From Cyanodermella asteris (Eukaryota; Ascomycota; Lecanoromycetes; Ostropales; Stictidaceae), in NCBI GenBank assembly GCA_900618795.1, contig UYJD01000005.1, positions 590,811 to 654,810 of the forward strand: a DNA stretch of 64,000 nt, read 5' to 3'. A model generated the notes under the pieces. That model saw only the letters and a list, made by a program, of their open reading frames with translations. It was not told where the DNA came from and made no database searches. Shown piece by piece: positions 45,101 to 56,961 of this stretch (positions within the stretch are counted from its first letter, which is position 1; the number at the start of each line of letters is the position of its first letter). A program made the position numbers and the translations under genes.

Positions 45101-46510
45101 ACGTTGTTGATCCCACCGCCAACGAGATTTCCGGGCTGCTGTCCGTGTTGCGGCTGACCTGGCATTGCGTTCTGATTCTGGTTGCCAAAAGGTCCGGGGT
45201 TGCCCATGAACGCTCCCATTCCAGGACGCATCGGTCCATTTGACGGCGGTCTCTGCTGCGGGGCGCTGGGAGGTACAACCAGCTCTCCTCGACCCTGGCT
45301 CAATCGGGCTGCTTCCTGCTGCTTCAGAAAGTCGAGATTTGAGCCCTCAAAGTTCGGTTCGCCTGGCCCTTGTTGCATGTTGGGATTGAACTGCGGCATC
45401 CCCATGTTCTGCTGCTGCTGATGCTGTTGCTGTTGCTGTGCTCTTTGCTTTTGTGCCATATATTGGGCAATGGCACGATTTCTGTACCATATCAGGGCCG
45501 GGTCTGTGCCCGAGTTTTGAATTTGCATTCGGTTGGCAGGAGTCATGCGTCGAAGGACGTCATTTCGAACCGCTAGCAGTTGATCTGGAGGGGCCTGGCT
45601 CATCATCCTCTGGGCGTACATGTTGATCTGTTGGTTTTCCTGGGGCGTGAGCTGCTGCTGCTGCTGCTGTTGTTGTGGAGGTGGTTGCAACTGTGGCTGC
45701 TGCGGCTGCTGCATCTGGCCGGGGTTCATACCCATCATGCCGCCGGGGCCCATCTGTGGATTCATGTTCGGCATTCCACCTCCCATCTGACCAAATTGAG
45801 GCCCCATGTGCTGAGGGTTAGCGACTTGATCGGGTCGTGGCGTCTGAGCCGGGTTGAAGCGCGGGCCAAAGTGGTTCGGCATGCCGTTGGGCATTTGCAT
45901 AGGCTGCCCGTTGCCTGGCTGGACAAACATGTGCTGAGAGGGTCCCATCATACCCCGAGAAGCGTGCTGCAGGCCCTGCGCAATATTGCCGGCATTCTGC
46001 TGACGCTTTGCCTGAAACGACTGTTTTCGGGAATTCATGTTGCTGTTGTAATGATCTTTGCTCACGGATTCCCTGAAAAGCTTGTCCTCGAGCTGCCGCG
46101 CGAGGTTCATCAGCTGTGGAAGTTCCTGCTGCGGCTGCATTGTACGGAGCATTGTCACCCTGCGTTCGAAGTTAGTAAAGAGTGCCTTTTGACAGACATG
46201 ATCGAGCCACGGATCACAGTCGCTCGACCTCTAACCAACGCGAGGCGGGTACTCACAGTTCGGTGACGTGTTTTACGCGTTCGGTCGGATTAAACGTCTG
46301 TTGCCATCCTGGAGGCAGAAGTGACTTGTCCATGCCGTGGAAGGACTTTAGCAACATCTGCTGCATGGACGAGTAGCCATGTGGGTTGGGCATGCCCGGT
46401 TGCGGCCCCGGTCGCACCATGCCGGGATTCATCTGCGGCATCATACCCATCATACCTCCCATGGCGCCGTTAGGCATATTAGGCATGCCGCCCATGCCGT
46501 TTGAATTCAT
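42166..46510 (-). CDS. MED15: Mediator tail subunit Med15 (Gal11-like)
   Basis: Mediator tail subunit that links DNA-bound activators to RNA polymerase II. Two exons, 46257-46510 and 42166-46159 (intron GTGAGT...GCAG), 1415 residues. Residues 1-55 are Met/Gly/Pro-rich. The KIX-type activator-binding domain spans about 60-145: LLPPGWQQTFNPTERVKHV across the join into VTMLRTMQPQQELPQLM and LARQLEDKLFRESVSKDHY. Long Gln-rich tracts follow (PQQQQQQQQQ-type runs near 44690-44770 and 45655-45680), with Asn, Met and Pro. Ordered islands include FPVDNLKRFIPNIPDNVRKW (near 44550) and QSVDSVLMGSYKMLSQIDTI (near 43720). A C2H2-like CKHEACANSK...HIDTAH lies near 43100. The acidic C-terminus ends WAKAFEMTWDE, as in related fungal Med15. 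All frames are continuous. Confidence 0.9.
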
Positions 46511-49500
46511 GGCGACCCCAATCCGAAACTAACTCTTGACCGATTGCCTGTACCACCCCCAGAGCTCCTCAGCTGAGGCTGTGCGAGATCGTGACGCCTC
46601 TGTCAGGTTGTCGCATCCGTATGAGAAAGAAGGTAAAGTAGGCTGTGTTTGTAGGAAGTGAATGTGACAGTGGACGTCGAGTATCGATTGGTGTGTGGCC
46701 GACACGGGCCGGCTGCATAGACTCGACTCTGAACGGCGCTGACGGGGGAGCTGCAAATGGGCAAGGCGGCGGCGCGCAGCTTGTGAATGCGAGGGAGCGG
46801 TGAAATGAGTCGTGAGGAGAGCGTATGAGCGAAGAGGGCAAATGTGAGGCGACTCTAGCAGGCAAAAAGGGCTGAGTGACCAGCAGCCAAGCACGCGTGA
46901 TCAAAACGGAGCCTCACAAGGCATCCGACAACCGGCGACGGACAGGCGTTGAGGCGACGATGTCGCCGTCAGATGTGATTGAGAGGCAAACCGACGGCCA
47001 TGCGTGCGCGAAAGCTGCTCGAGGCCAGAAGTCGTGTCGATGGTGCAGTGGCAGCGGGGAGAAGACTAGTAAATGCCGAGTTTGAACGGGTGGAGCGCTG
47101 CTTTGGGCCGGGAAGAGGATGAGAACGTGGGAAAGCGGCTGTGCGCAAAGGGAGGATGGCGTGGCGATCAAAGGAGCGGTATAGATGGCGTGGAGAGTCG
47201 GACGATGAGGACGATGTCGAAGGGGAACGTCGAGTAGGTAGTAGGTAGTAGGTAGAAAGTCGGGCGTGCAAGCGTCAGGTCAGGCAAAGCAGAGGAACGA
47301 ACGGACGAAGGTTGCGAAGTCGAAAGAGGCAGCGCTGCGTCCGCACAGCCAGCAACAGTCCACCCAATCAGCAGTCGGCAGTCGACAGCCAGCAAGGTAC
47401 GGTGCGGCAGGTTAGGTAGGTACTAGTAGTAAGTATTATTCGATCCAGTCAGACACGACAAAGACAAGACAATAATACTCCACATGGCCAAAGACTCAAT
47501 CGTACGCTGCTGCCAGCTACGAGCATCCACCTATTGAGCCAGACTCCATGCCAGACGATCGACTCTGTCGACTCTATTCACTCTCCAGACCCTCGTCGTG
47601 ACCCCGTTCTTTGTTTCTACGCTTGTATCATGTACCTCGAATCCACTCCTCCGTCTGTACCGACCAGAACTGCTTCACTGCTGTATCCACCCGTGCTGCC
47701 ACCTAATTAGCCCGACCCGTCGACTACATGCGAGTCTCACGTTCCTGCGTCGTCGTTCATTAACAAAGCCTCAGATGCTCGTAACTGCTCTGCTATCGTC
47801 TTCTTGTTCTCCCTCTAACCGTTTCCTGCTGCCCAGTTCCAAGTTTTCCGACGCGAATCGACCATCATCATCTCTGGTGCAACCCGAGCCCGCCAAAAGC
47901 AGCACGAGAGCAGTCCATCGCAGCAGGTGCTTCCACCGTAGTCTAGTCATGCCGGCAGCGCACTACCTGGGGGAAACAGAGTCGAGCCCTGGACCAGCGC
48001 CACACACAAAAGACTGCTGAAGCTTACTCCGACGCCCAGCCTTGCACGTCGGATCTGCTGACGACCGTCGACCTACCGTGGTCGTCGTTTTCACGGTATC
48101 CAAAGCCTGGCAGCACACATGATGCACGCTCACACCGTGGGCTTTCACCGTCTTCTCTGCTGCGAAGAGCGCGATACACGCTCGACAGGCTGTCCCGTAG
48201 ACGGCCCTTGACGCCATCCAAGCGTGACAGGGCACCGGCGCACGTCCCGGCTCGCTCTTGCTTTGTCGCAAGCGCATCCATGTCACGATTGGCGGACCAG
48301 GGTACGGCCATGGCCTGTTCAGCGCGTGGAAGGGCTGACGCCCTGGCGCCGCCGCCATCACCTGTACGGTTTCGTCAACGGCACCTACAAGCACCTTGAG
48401 AGCAAAGGCTCAATCGAAAACGAGAAAAGTCACTGGGCACCACGCAACTGGCTCGCCCGCCACCAGCTGTCAAAAACTGTGACTCTGTACCTCTTTGCCC
48501 AAACACGCCTCTTTGCATTTCGGGGGGTGAAGAGAGGGACAAAGAGTGGATCCCCGGTCGGACAGACAGCAGATCAACGGAGCCCCAGAGAGCCAGAAAA
48601 GCATCGACAGGCCAATTATAGCCGAGCAGACGCTGGCGGTGCGGAATCTTTAAACAGATCCCTCGAGCAAATCAGGCGCCCGAGCCAGAGGATCGATCCC
48701 CAGCGCAGCGGACGATGGTTGTCTACGTATTCTTCATTCTTTCTGCAGGCATTTTGTAAACTCACGTCTGGGCGGATTATTTGTCGCGCATACGAAGGCC
48801 GTAGTCGCACATGTGGACGTGCTCCAGGGGCCGGCGAGACCGGGCCCGCCAGTGCTATATGACTTGCCGCATCGGAGATCCAGACACGCGAGAAGGATGG
48901 GGTCCGCTGATCAGCAGTAGTATGGCAGCATCGTCCACCCGTTCGTGGGCATCCTGCGACAAGTATCTTGCCCATATGGGCCAAGTACCCAACAGCCCCG
49001 ACAAGCGGTCGTACAGAAGACTCGTCATACATCTCGAACACCACTGGGCAACAGCCGACGAGTAGATAGCCCGCCCACCAATACGACGACTGACCTACCG
49101 CCAGCAAAGCGACAATAGTAGTTGACAGGTACCAGAAGTGACCGGACTGGTGAGGCTCCATACTGGGGCCCCTGCTGGGTCCTCCCGCACCGCACCACCC
49201 AAAAGCCGATCTGGCCGCGAGCCACGTCCTCGTCTCACCAAAAGCAGTCTCGCGTAGTACAATTGCAAATCTAGCATTCGCCGTTTGAAGAAAACAACAA
49301 AAACAAAGGAAGTCGAACAAAGTCGTCGCATGCCCCCTTTTTTTTTTCACGACGGCAAATCTAGACAGCAACGGAGATTTCTACAAGACACGCATAACTG
49401 ACTCGCCGACAAGCAGACTCTTTCAGGTGAGGAAAAAGGCCGCGTGTCTCAGTTTCGCGTGGCCGCGATATGCAGGAGAGAACATTACGGCAGCGGTAGT

Positions 49501-49543
49501 CGAGCCACGAGCGTCCTGCAGGTGCAAAAGTCCGGAACCCCGC

Positions 49544-49546
<3 letters not shown>

Positions 49547-49590
<44 letters not shown>

Positions 49591-49602
49591 GTCTCTGTCT
49601 CT
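49547..49602. repeat. CT microsatellite with CTCTGT variants
   Basis: Nineteen CT units (49547-49584) are followed by three GTCTCT units and a final C up to 49602. On the minus strand this gives a GA tract, which encodes the Arg-Glu run of a spurious frame. Such pure dinucleotide tracts are typical of promoter or leader DNA and vary in length between strains. Confidence 0.9.
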
Positions 49603-50070
49603 CAGGGGTGAAATGGTAAAGCAGCACTATAGCTCACAAGCATCGAAAGAAGTAAAGAGCACCAAAAAAAAAAGAAGAAGAAGCATGTAACACACCTCTC
49701 TTCTCGCTCTTCGCGTGGAGTACGCAGACAGCAGGCAACGGTAGATTGGTTGGTGGATGCTTAACTTTGGTTTCGTGTCTGAGCATCGAACCATCCACAC
49801 ACGCACCCTCCTCTTCTCTCCCCGAGCGCCCGTTTCAGGTTCACGCAGGGGGGGGGGATTAAAAGATGGCTACTGCTGCTGCTGCTGCTCTCCACGATGC
49901 AACCCTAACCGGCAGATATCTGAGTTACTACCGTAAAAGTGGCTTGCTATTCTGGTCTCGCCAGAGCTGACTGACTGACTGACTGTCTACCCGCCCGCTC
50001 GTGGCTCCGGCTGGTGCCCGACTACATAAAAGTTTTTCGATTCCACGAGCACGTTTCAGAGATGTCCCAA

Positions 50071-50095
50071 NNNNNNNNNNNNNNNNNNNNNNNNN
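50071..50095. other. Assembly gap (25 N)
   Basis: Twenty-five undetermined bases between a TGTCCCAA flank and a CCCCAC flank. True gap length is unknown. It sits among simple repeats, which probably caused the assembly break. Confidence 0.98.
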
Positions 50096-50225
50096 CCCCA
50101 CATAAAATACGGTCGATCGTTTTGCGTAAAAAAAAAGCAAAAAGCACTTGCAAGTAGTAGTAGTAGTAGCGGGCCGGGCGTTTTTCGGCTGTTCTTTGTG
50201 TTCGGGGGCGCAAGATCCACTGCTT

Positions 50226-50260
50226 GAGAGAGAGAGAGAGAGAGAGAGGGTGTGTGTGTG
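50226..50260. repeat. GA and TG microsatellites
   Basis: About eleven GA units (50226-50248) run directly into five TG units (50251-50260). They lie 130 bp from the assembly gap. Confidence 0.85.
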
Positions 50261-51569
50261 AGTGTATTCGCTGATTTCATTCGTTCATCGTTGCGTGTAC
50301 ATTATCATGCAGTCCGGATTGTCCGTACGTATAAACGTGGCTCTTGTTGCGGCTTGTCCCCTGCCTACCTGCCTATTTTTCCTTCGGGCCGCCCGCACTC
50401 GTTCCAGTCATTCATGAGAGCCCATGTGAGACTTGTGAGAGATATTTTCCAGACGTTCATAGCTGCTGAGGTAGAAAAAAGGAGTTAATCCGAATCACTC
50501 TTGCTTTTTTTTTTGTTTTTCTGTACCACTCTTCTACGTGTCGGGAGAACGACCCGTTGCTTGTTTTCCATCAGGCCACGAATACCGGTTAATTCGAGTG
50601 ATTGCGAAGATGACGGGGGTTTGTCTTCTTTTTTCTTGTTTTCTCTTTCTGGTTTTCTAATTAATAATATTTAAATGTCAGAGATGTAACTTAACTTGCA
50701 TGACGACTCAAGTTGATAGCCCTGACACGAGTTTTTGTCTTTCGCAACGGTGCTCTCTCTCCCTCCCGAGAGAGTCCCTCTCGCACCCCATAAATATCAC
50801 ACGATCACCAACGTTCATCATCTACCCAAGAAGCTCTCGGTGCCGAGTCTCCTCCAGCCAACAACATGATTTTGTCGGACCTACAAGCCCCGGAAACGCC
50901 GGGTTGTGAAGATGGGGGTGGGCAAAAGGTGAAATGAATATATAAATAGTGCGATGCTCCGAGCGAGCGGCTCGTTCGCACGCCTGTCAGCCGACACTTT
51001 TTATTACTGCGCACGGGTCCCCCCTTTTCCCCACGTTGGTGGTGATTATGGAATCTCCTCCCCGAGAGCCTCTCCCCTCTCTCATCGTCGGCCCTTGGCG
51101 ATGTGCAGATGTTGGCCGAAGGACTGATCATCGCGACTTCTTTTTTTTTTGTTTTGTTTTTGTTTTTTTCTGGGGGGGGGGAAGCTCGAAACGGGCTGCG
51201 GCGTCTATGCTTCAACTTTCACGATGAGCTTCCTGTTAGGTTGCAATTTTAGATGGGATATCCGAGCACTGCCGCGCCCGTTCTAAAACCGTAGCGGAGT
51301 ATTGTTGGTCGAAGCGCTGTTCTCACGATCTTCAGCCTCAAATGTTATTGCGGAGCACTGCCGCGGATCGCGACGGAAATTGAGCGCGCTCCACGACTTC
51401 TGACAGCTGCAAAACATGGACTCGTCTCTTTTGCTACCAGGTTGTCTGAAAGTTAAATGCCATTCACCCAATTTCTAGTCTATGGGTATATATCCGACCA
51501 GGTTGTCCGAACGCCAAAAATAACTGTCCCACTTTGTAGGGACTCCCAGATTTGCAGATGCGAATGAGC

Positions 51570-53299
51570 CTACTCTTGTTCAATGGTTCCTGGTGGCTTG
51601 CTCGTCACTGTGAAACGTTAGAATTCGACTTTTCGAGTCTTCACGTGTATGACTTACTGTCCCAGAACACTCTGCTCACGCCGTCGACCTCATTCGTGAT
51701 CCTGCTCGCAACCCGATGCTCAAAGTCTCGTTCCGGATGCTCGTAATCCCGCTCGAACTGATAAGAGCTGGCTGTCATAAAGTCCGTAGTCACCACAGCC
51801 CTGAGTACGATTGGCGGCGCCCAGATTCGCTTGTCGCCAGCAACACCGACGGTCATGACCGGGAGAAGAGCGGCATATGCTTGACTGATCTTGTCGTAGA
51901 GGCCTGCTTTGCGGATTTCCTCGATGAAAATGGCATCGGCCTTGCGCAGAATCTCCAGTCGTTCGCGAGTGACTTCTCCGACGCATCGAACCCCGAGACC
52001 CGGGCCGGGAAAGGGGTGTTTCCACACCAGATGATCAGGAATGCCAAGTTGCTTGCCCAGCTGCCTAACCTCGTCCTTGAATAGCTCGCGCAGAGGCTCG
52101 ATAAGTTTCAGGGACATGACTGCGGGTAGACCACCGACGTTGTGGTGGGATTTGATGGTTGCGCTGGGGCCCTTGAACGAGATGCTCTCGATGATGTCTG
52201 GGTAGAGGGTGCCCTGGAGCAACCACTCGATTTTACCGGCGTTCGGTGTGTTTTCAGCTGCCTTTTCGAGCCCCTTGGCTTTCTCTTGGAAGACGTCGAT
52301 GAACAGCTTGCCGATTGTTTTACGCTTCTTCTCGGGATCGTTATCGACGCCCTTGAGTGCGTCAATGAATTTGTCGCTCGCGTCGACCACCGTCAGATTG
52401 ATACCAAGATCCTTCGTCAAGGTCTGGTGTACCTCTTTAGCCTCGTTCAGACGGAGGAGACCATTATCGACGAGAACGGCATGGAAGCGAGTGCCGATTG
52501 CTTCGTGCAGAAGCTTGGCAGCAACGGTAGAATCAACTCCCCCAGAAATAGCTCCGATGACCTGTCCCTTCTCTCCGACAAGTGCCCTGATGCGATCAAT
52601 CTCCTTCCCGACAAACTCGGTCATGCTCCAATTTCTCTCCGCGCCGCATACAGTGCTGGCAAAATTCTCCAGAATCTTCGATCCTCGGGGAGTGTGAGTG
52701 ACCTCGGGATGAAATTGGATGCCAAAGAAAGGCAGGTCGAGGTGTGTGATACCTGCAAAGGGAGCGTTCGGCGTCGATGCGATAGTCATGAAGTCCTTGG
52801 GCAGTTGCGACAGCTTGTCACCATGGCTCATCCAGACATCAATCTGATCTTCGTCAATGTCCTTCAAAAGCCGCGAAACCTGGCCGTCCCGAGCCTCGAT
52901 CGTGACACGTGCATCCCCAAATTCTCGTCGTTCACCGGCAATGACGTTTTTGCTGTCAAAGTGCCATGCCATCTCCTGGAGGCCATAGCAGATTCCGAGA
53001 ATGGGAATGCCGGACTCGAAGACCGCCGGGTCCGCGTGTGGGGCATCGACATCGTAGACCGAGTATGGGCCTCCCGACAAGATGATACCTTTGGGTCTGA
53101 ATGTCAGATCGGCGAGCTTCTGTGTGCACGGAAGGAGCTCGGAGTAAATGCTCAGCTCACGTAGACGGCGCGCAATGAGATGGGAGTATTGAGAGCCAAA
53201 GTCCAGGATGAGGATTGTGTCGAAGGCGGTGTGAGGCTCGGCAGCAATCGCTGTACTGGGGTCTGCAGCCTGCTGCGCGGCGACGGAGTGATCGGCCAT
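51570..53299 (-). CDS. GUA1: GMP synthase (glutamine-hydrolysing)
   Basis: Last enzyme of GMP synthesis: converts XMP to GMP using ATP and the amide of glutamine, in the cytosol. Two exons, 51658-53299 and 51570-51607 (49-bp intron GTAAGT...CACAG), 559 residues, complete. The glutamine amidotransferase domain (about residues 27-215) shows [12 protein letters not shown], the nucleophile in GICYGLQ and the His/Glu pair in GIQFHPEV. The ATP pyrophosphatase domain has the PP-loop [12 protein letters not shown], then [21 protein letters not shown] and [10 protein letters not shown]. The C-terminal dimerisation part has [11 protein letters not shown] and [16 protein letters not shown]. The tiny last exon supplies the conserved end [10 protein letters not shown]; without splicing the frame would end five codons into the intron (SKSYT). 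Confidence 0.97.
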
Positions 53300-54375
53300 G
53301 TTGGTTGTAGTAACTTTTTCAGAAATGTCAGGATCGTAAACCTGTCAGTCAGTGTTCTGATGAAAGTCTACACCTAGAGGCATGAAACTTGAGAGACTGT
53401 GTGGGGGGCAGACTTGTCGATTGTGTCTTTTATGACTTCGAAACTCTGACCTGCCATGCACCTTGACTCACTTTGTATCAAATTTCCGCTATGCCATCTG
53501 TGGCATTTGAAGGGACAGCTCCGTCTTTGAGTTGTCAAAAATCTTGACTTCGGAGTTCAAGCCGTTTGGAGGGGTGGCGGCTCCGGATGCGGCTCAAGTC
53601 ACCTAAAACATGCCCTGAAACGACGCCAGAGGCTCCCAGATCAGCTAAAACTTGACAGGCGGAGCATGAAAATAGCTGCAGAAGTATTACTTATTGGGTG
53701 TGGCTATGTGAAGAGATTTACGATTACGTCCAGCGGCATCCTATTCGAAGACTTCCGACAACCTCACATCAGGCGTGACACTCTCTATTACTTGCTCCAA
53801 TATCTCCCAAGAACAGGCGACTTCACAGAAAGTTTGTTGCTGCAATTCTCCTCATTTAGTTGCCTGGGCAGAGACCATACTTGCATGAGCTGTAATCAGT
53901 AGCACGCGGCATATTGCTCTGCTAGTCTGTAGGATCGTGTCAATCAAGCACAGAGAGTGGACAAGACGAGGCTATGAAAACGAGCGAAATCTCAGGATCG
54001 ACCTGAGCAAATGTAGTAATGTATTGTACAGCAAAAGTCCACCCAGGGTATCGACAAGACGCGCTCCCCGAGATTCGATACTGCCGATACGAGATCTCTA
54101 GTAGCTCTTGGCAGTACCCAGGAGTGCTTTTTATATGCGAATGTTATCTGGCAAACAGCCACAGATGTGTGAAAACTAGGGTGCTTTCCACCCAAGGTCC
54201 TAGCCACGGGCCGGTCCCAAAACAAGGGGGTGAAGGCCCCAGGCCTGTCCAAACGCCGCGCTACAAGTATATATGTTTCGTCCGTGTCGTAAAAGCCCGT
54301 TTGTCGGCTGTGTTCGTAATGTTCGTTTCTGGCCTGTCACGCCCTCCGCTGTTGATGCGCATCCGGGCGCTTTTG
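53300..54375. other. Intergenic region, 1.1 kb
   Basis: GUA1 promoter and 3' end of the next minus-strand gene. Open frames are short; no family recognised. No repeat or RNA gene seen. Confidence 0.45.
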
Positions 54376-56961
54376 CTAGGGGCTGGACGATGAATTCCAG
54401 TGATTCCAAAATCTTAACACGGTCTCGTCCACATCCCATGGTGGGATGCCGTGTAAGCTGCCATCGGCACCGCCCGCATTGATGGAACCCTGAGCGTTTG
54501 CTCGAGCTTGTTTCCATACTTGTCGTTCTGCCCGCTCTTCCTTCACTCGCGTCATGATGTCTGCCATCAGTGCGTTCTCGATGGCCCTCCAGTCATCTTG
54601 ACCCAATTTCATTGTCAGAGTCACAATGTCGGCGACGTACCAGGCTCGGAAAGGGCGCTCTAGAGCCATGCGCTCTGCCTGCATGAGAACAGCAACAATC
54701 ATCTCGACACTTCTGCCCCATGTGTGCCGGTTCTGCTCAATCGACGGGAATCGCTCGCGGAGACGGGACAAACCCAGACCTTTCTTATCCTTGGGAGCTT
54801 GGGGTCCTCCTGCTCTTCGTTCGGGTTGAACGCTGGTCAAATTGTCTGTGGGAAGGCTTGTCTTGAGCGGCTCCCGAGGGTATGGTGGCAGCTCGTCAGA
54901 ATGAGACGAGGCTGAAGGAGAAATTGGCGTTTGCGGTCGGAAAAACTCTGCCGCTGCGAAGTCCACGAGAACGATGGCGGCTAGTCGCAAAACGCGCCTG
55001 CAGGTGTTGTTGTCGAATTCAGTAGGCGCTTTCATGACGTCTCGGCGCAAGTGGTGCAACAGTGAATCGATGAGGAGAGCTCTGAAGGATGGGTCAGGAG
55101 TGAAAGGAATCGATGGTGAGAGACTGCGCATTAACATGAGAACGTCTTCCAAGCCGTGGATAAGCCTGATGGCATCCTCGCAAAAAAGATATTGGTGGAG
55201 GTCATGCTCGGCTGGTGGGCAGTACCAATCTGTTGATGCTGGAGCGATGTTGATGGCGATGGGAGTGAGATTGCGAAGGCTAGCCCACGTAGGAAACCGA
55301 GGTTGAGAAATGGTCATGTAGGCACGGATGGTGTCGAGTCGAATTAATACCGTTTCCAAAGCTCTATTCGTGGCCAGGCCGGATATGCCGCCTCGTTGCG
55401 TGACTAGTCGAGCCAACCCCTGCATATGTATCGCGAAACGATCGGGATTGCAGTCAATCAGTTCGTAAGACGCGATGTTGGCTATGGCTCCAATACTTCC
55501 ATCCGATGCAGCCTCCACAGGATCTGCCAGTCGACGATTGATCATCTGTAGAGACTTCTCTTTGTGTTCGATGGCCATCGCAGGCTCTTCCAGTCCTCTC
55601 AGCATGGCGATGTGCCCCAGAGTGAAGCCCACGATCGTATGGTATGGCGTAGGGTCATGTATGACAACAGACGAGTATAGCCAACCTATCCTGTGAAATA
55701 CCGTACCGGTTACTATCTCGTCCATAAGACTGGGCATGACCCACGCATAGTGATGCAGCAGAGCCCTGCTCGCAGACCCGGCGCCGGCGTCAATGTGCCT
55801 GGAAAACGGATTGATCGACGCCCTAGCTATCTCGGCCCATGGGTCTTGTTGATACGGCAGGTATTCGGTCCTTTCGATCTCCTCCACGGCGTCCTCAACG
55901 TCCTTGGGCTGTATGATCCGACCTTGCTCCAGATAGGGCGTGAAGGGGGTTCGAGTCTTGGGCGATGCCGGGCCTGGCTGTTCGGACTCTGTCATCATGG
56001 CCGCAAATCTGTCGGCCTCAGAGCCTGGCGAGTCGGAGCGATCAGATATCGACATGCTCTGAGAAGATCGTCGGTCATTTCCGGATCGCGGAGCCGATCC
56101 GCGACGGGCGGGCGTATTCGATTCAAATGAATTCGCAAGAGGGGCTTGATCGAATTGAAGGGACGACGGCGGATGTGGTGTGGGCGTTTGTGGCTCGGTC
56201 TTGATGACGAATTTGGAGTCCTTCTTTGACGGTTTTCTGGCCTTGGACACCTTGTTCCGCCCCTGCTCCCATCTCTCCCTTCGGCGAAACTCCTGCATGA
56301 CATGTTGTCTGACCGTGTTGCGTGCTGCTTTGGGGTCCTCGTTGACAACAAACTTGAAGTTTGTTTTGAACTCGCCTTCGGCCTTCTTTCTCGGCCCTGG
56401 TGGGGCGGATATGGTCGGTGGTGGGGGTTGTGTGGACTCGTAAGCGGGCTTGCGCATATCGCTGGGGCTCTGCATACTCCCCATGGGACTCTGCAGAGTT
56501 GTGGGAGACTGTACGGACTGACGAGACGGCGGATAAAAAGGCGAAGACATGCCGGAGTGGTCCATGGAGATGGTGGTGAGACGGAGATGCTGCTTGGGCA
56601 TCACCTCGACCATGGTGCCGTTGATGCCTTTGACGCCTCTGCAGTTGGGAGCACCAATGTTGTCTGGCCCTTTGGGAATAGGCTGCTGCAGCATGGGGAG
56701 AAGAGTAGGTCCCAAGTCGGGGCCGATGGCGGCTATACCTTCAACAAGAGGGTCATGATCTGGGCGTCGTGCACGGATCGGGTAGTGAGGTAAGCTCCGG
56801 CTGGTCGGTAGATTGTCGGTACGATCAAGCGATACATGGTCGAGGGGCCGGTGCTGTGTCGCCCGTTGCGCTTGTGTCGAGGAATAATGGTGAGCGTGTG
56901 CGTCGAAGCTGGGGTGAGACACGGATGGCCGGTGCGGCGTGTCGGCGTCAAGGCCGGTCAT
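54376..56961 (-). CDS. Fungal transcription-factor-like protein without zinc cluster
   Basis: Single exon, 861 residues from the ATG at 56961 (MTGLDADTPHRPSVS). The C-terminal half (about 330-850) is helical and resembles the Fungal_trans_2 middle/C-terminal region of fungal regulators: DPWAEIARASINPFSRHIDAG, LLHHYAWVMPSLMD, YHTIVGFTLGHIAMLRG and a conserved HMQGLARLVTQRGG. No Zn2Cys6 cluster is seen anywhere. Instead, at about 200-235 there is FKFVVNEDPKAARN followed by TVRQHVMQEFRRRERWEQG, a short motif that in filamentous fungi replaces the zinc cluster in proteins often named 'tachykinin family' by automatic annotation. Between the two parts are Ser/Pro-rich linkers. A nuclear regulatory role is likely from the family; DNA binding is unproven. 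The frame extends upstream of 56961 but without ATG. Confidence 0.78.
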   Translation of the reverse strand: MTGLDADTPHRPSVSHPSFDAHAHHYSSTQAQRATQHRPLDHVSLDRTDNLPTSRSLPHYPIRARRPDHDPLVEGIAAIGPDLGPTLLPMLQQPIPKGPDNIGAPNCRGVKGINGTMVEVMPKQHLRLTTISMDHSGMSSPFYPPSRQSVQSPTTLQSPMGSMQSPSDMRKPAYESTQPPPPTISAPPGPRKKAEGEFKTNFKFVVNEDPKAARNTVRQHVMQEFRRRERWEQGRNKVSKARKPSKKDSKFVIKTEPQTPTPHPPSSLQFDQAPLANSFESNTPARRGSAPRSGNDRRSSQSMSISDRSDSPGSEADRFAAMMTESEQPGPASPKTRTPFTPYLEQGRIIQPKDVEDAVEEIERTEYLPYQQDPWAEIARASINPFSRHIDAGAGSASRALLHHYAWVMPSLMDEIVTGTVFHRIGWLYSSVVIHDPTPYHTIVGFTLGHIAMLRGLEEPAMAIEHKEKSLQMINRRLADPVEAASDGSIGAIANIASYELIDCNPDRFAIHMQGLARLVTQRGGISGLATNRALETVLIRLDTIRAYMTISQPRFPTWASLRNLTPIAINIAPASTDWYCPPAEHDLHQYLFCEDAIRLIHGLEDVLMLMRSLSPSIPFTPDPSFRALLIDSLLHHLRRDVMKAPTEFDNNTCRRVLRLAAIVLVDFAAAEFFRPQTPISPSASSHSDELPPYPREPLKTSLPTDNLTSVQPERRAGGPQAPKDKKGLGLSRLRERFPSIEQNRHTWGRSVEMIVAVLMQAERMALERPFRAWYVADIVTLTMKLGQDDWRAIENALMADIMTRVKEERAERQVWKQARANAQGSINAGGADGSLHGIPPWDVDETVLRFWNHWNSSSSP

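Larger units (their letters stand above)
46511..51569. other. Gene-poor region upstream of MED15, 5.1 kb
   Basis: Long stretch between the MED15 start and the 3' end of the GMP synthase gene. It is rich in simple repeats and homopolymers: GTAGGTA three times (47234-47255), T10 (49338-49347), the CT tract, G10 (49848-49857), CTG repeats (49873-49889), CTGA repeats (49967-49984), GTA repeats (50154-50169), GA then TG repeats (50226-50260), G9 (51173-51181). Open frames are short or have repeat-driven composition (Arg-Glu runs). No protein family recognised. It most likely is MED15 regulatory sequence and 5' leader, possibly with a non-coding transcript. Confidence 0.45.

Noticed and set aside
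44583-46266. Leucine-rich and valine/alanine-rich plus-strand frames in MED15
   Set aside because: They are antisense shadows of the Gln-rich tracts of MED15.
48224-49371. Overlapping frames of 212 (plus) and 251 (minus) codons upstream of MED15
   Set aside because: Both are open over the same DNA, have high Arg/Ser/Cys content typical of non-coding GC-rich sequence, and lack known motifs.
49361-49627. Minus-strand frame with an Arg-Glu run
   Set aside because: The run is the translation of the CT/GA microsatellite; no other protein-like features.
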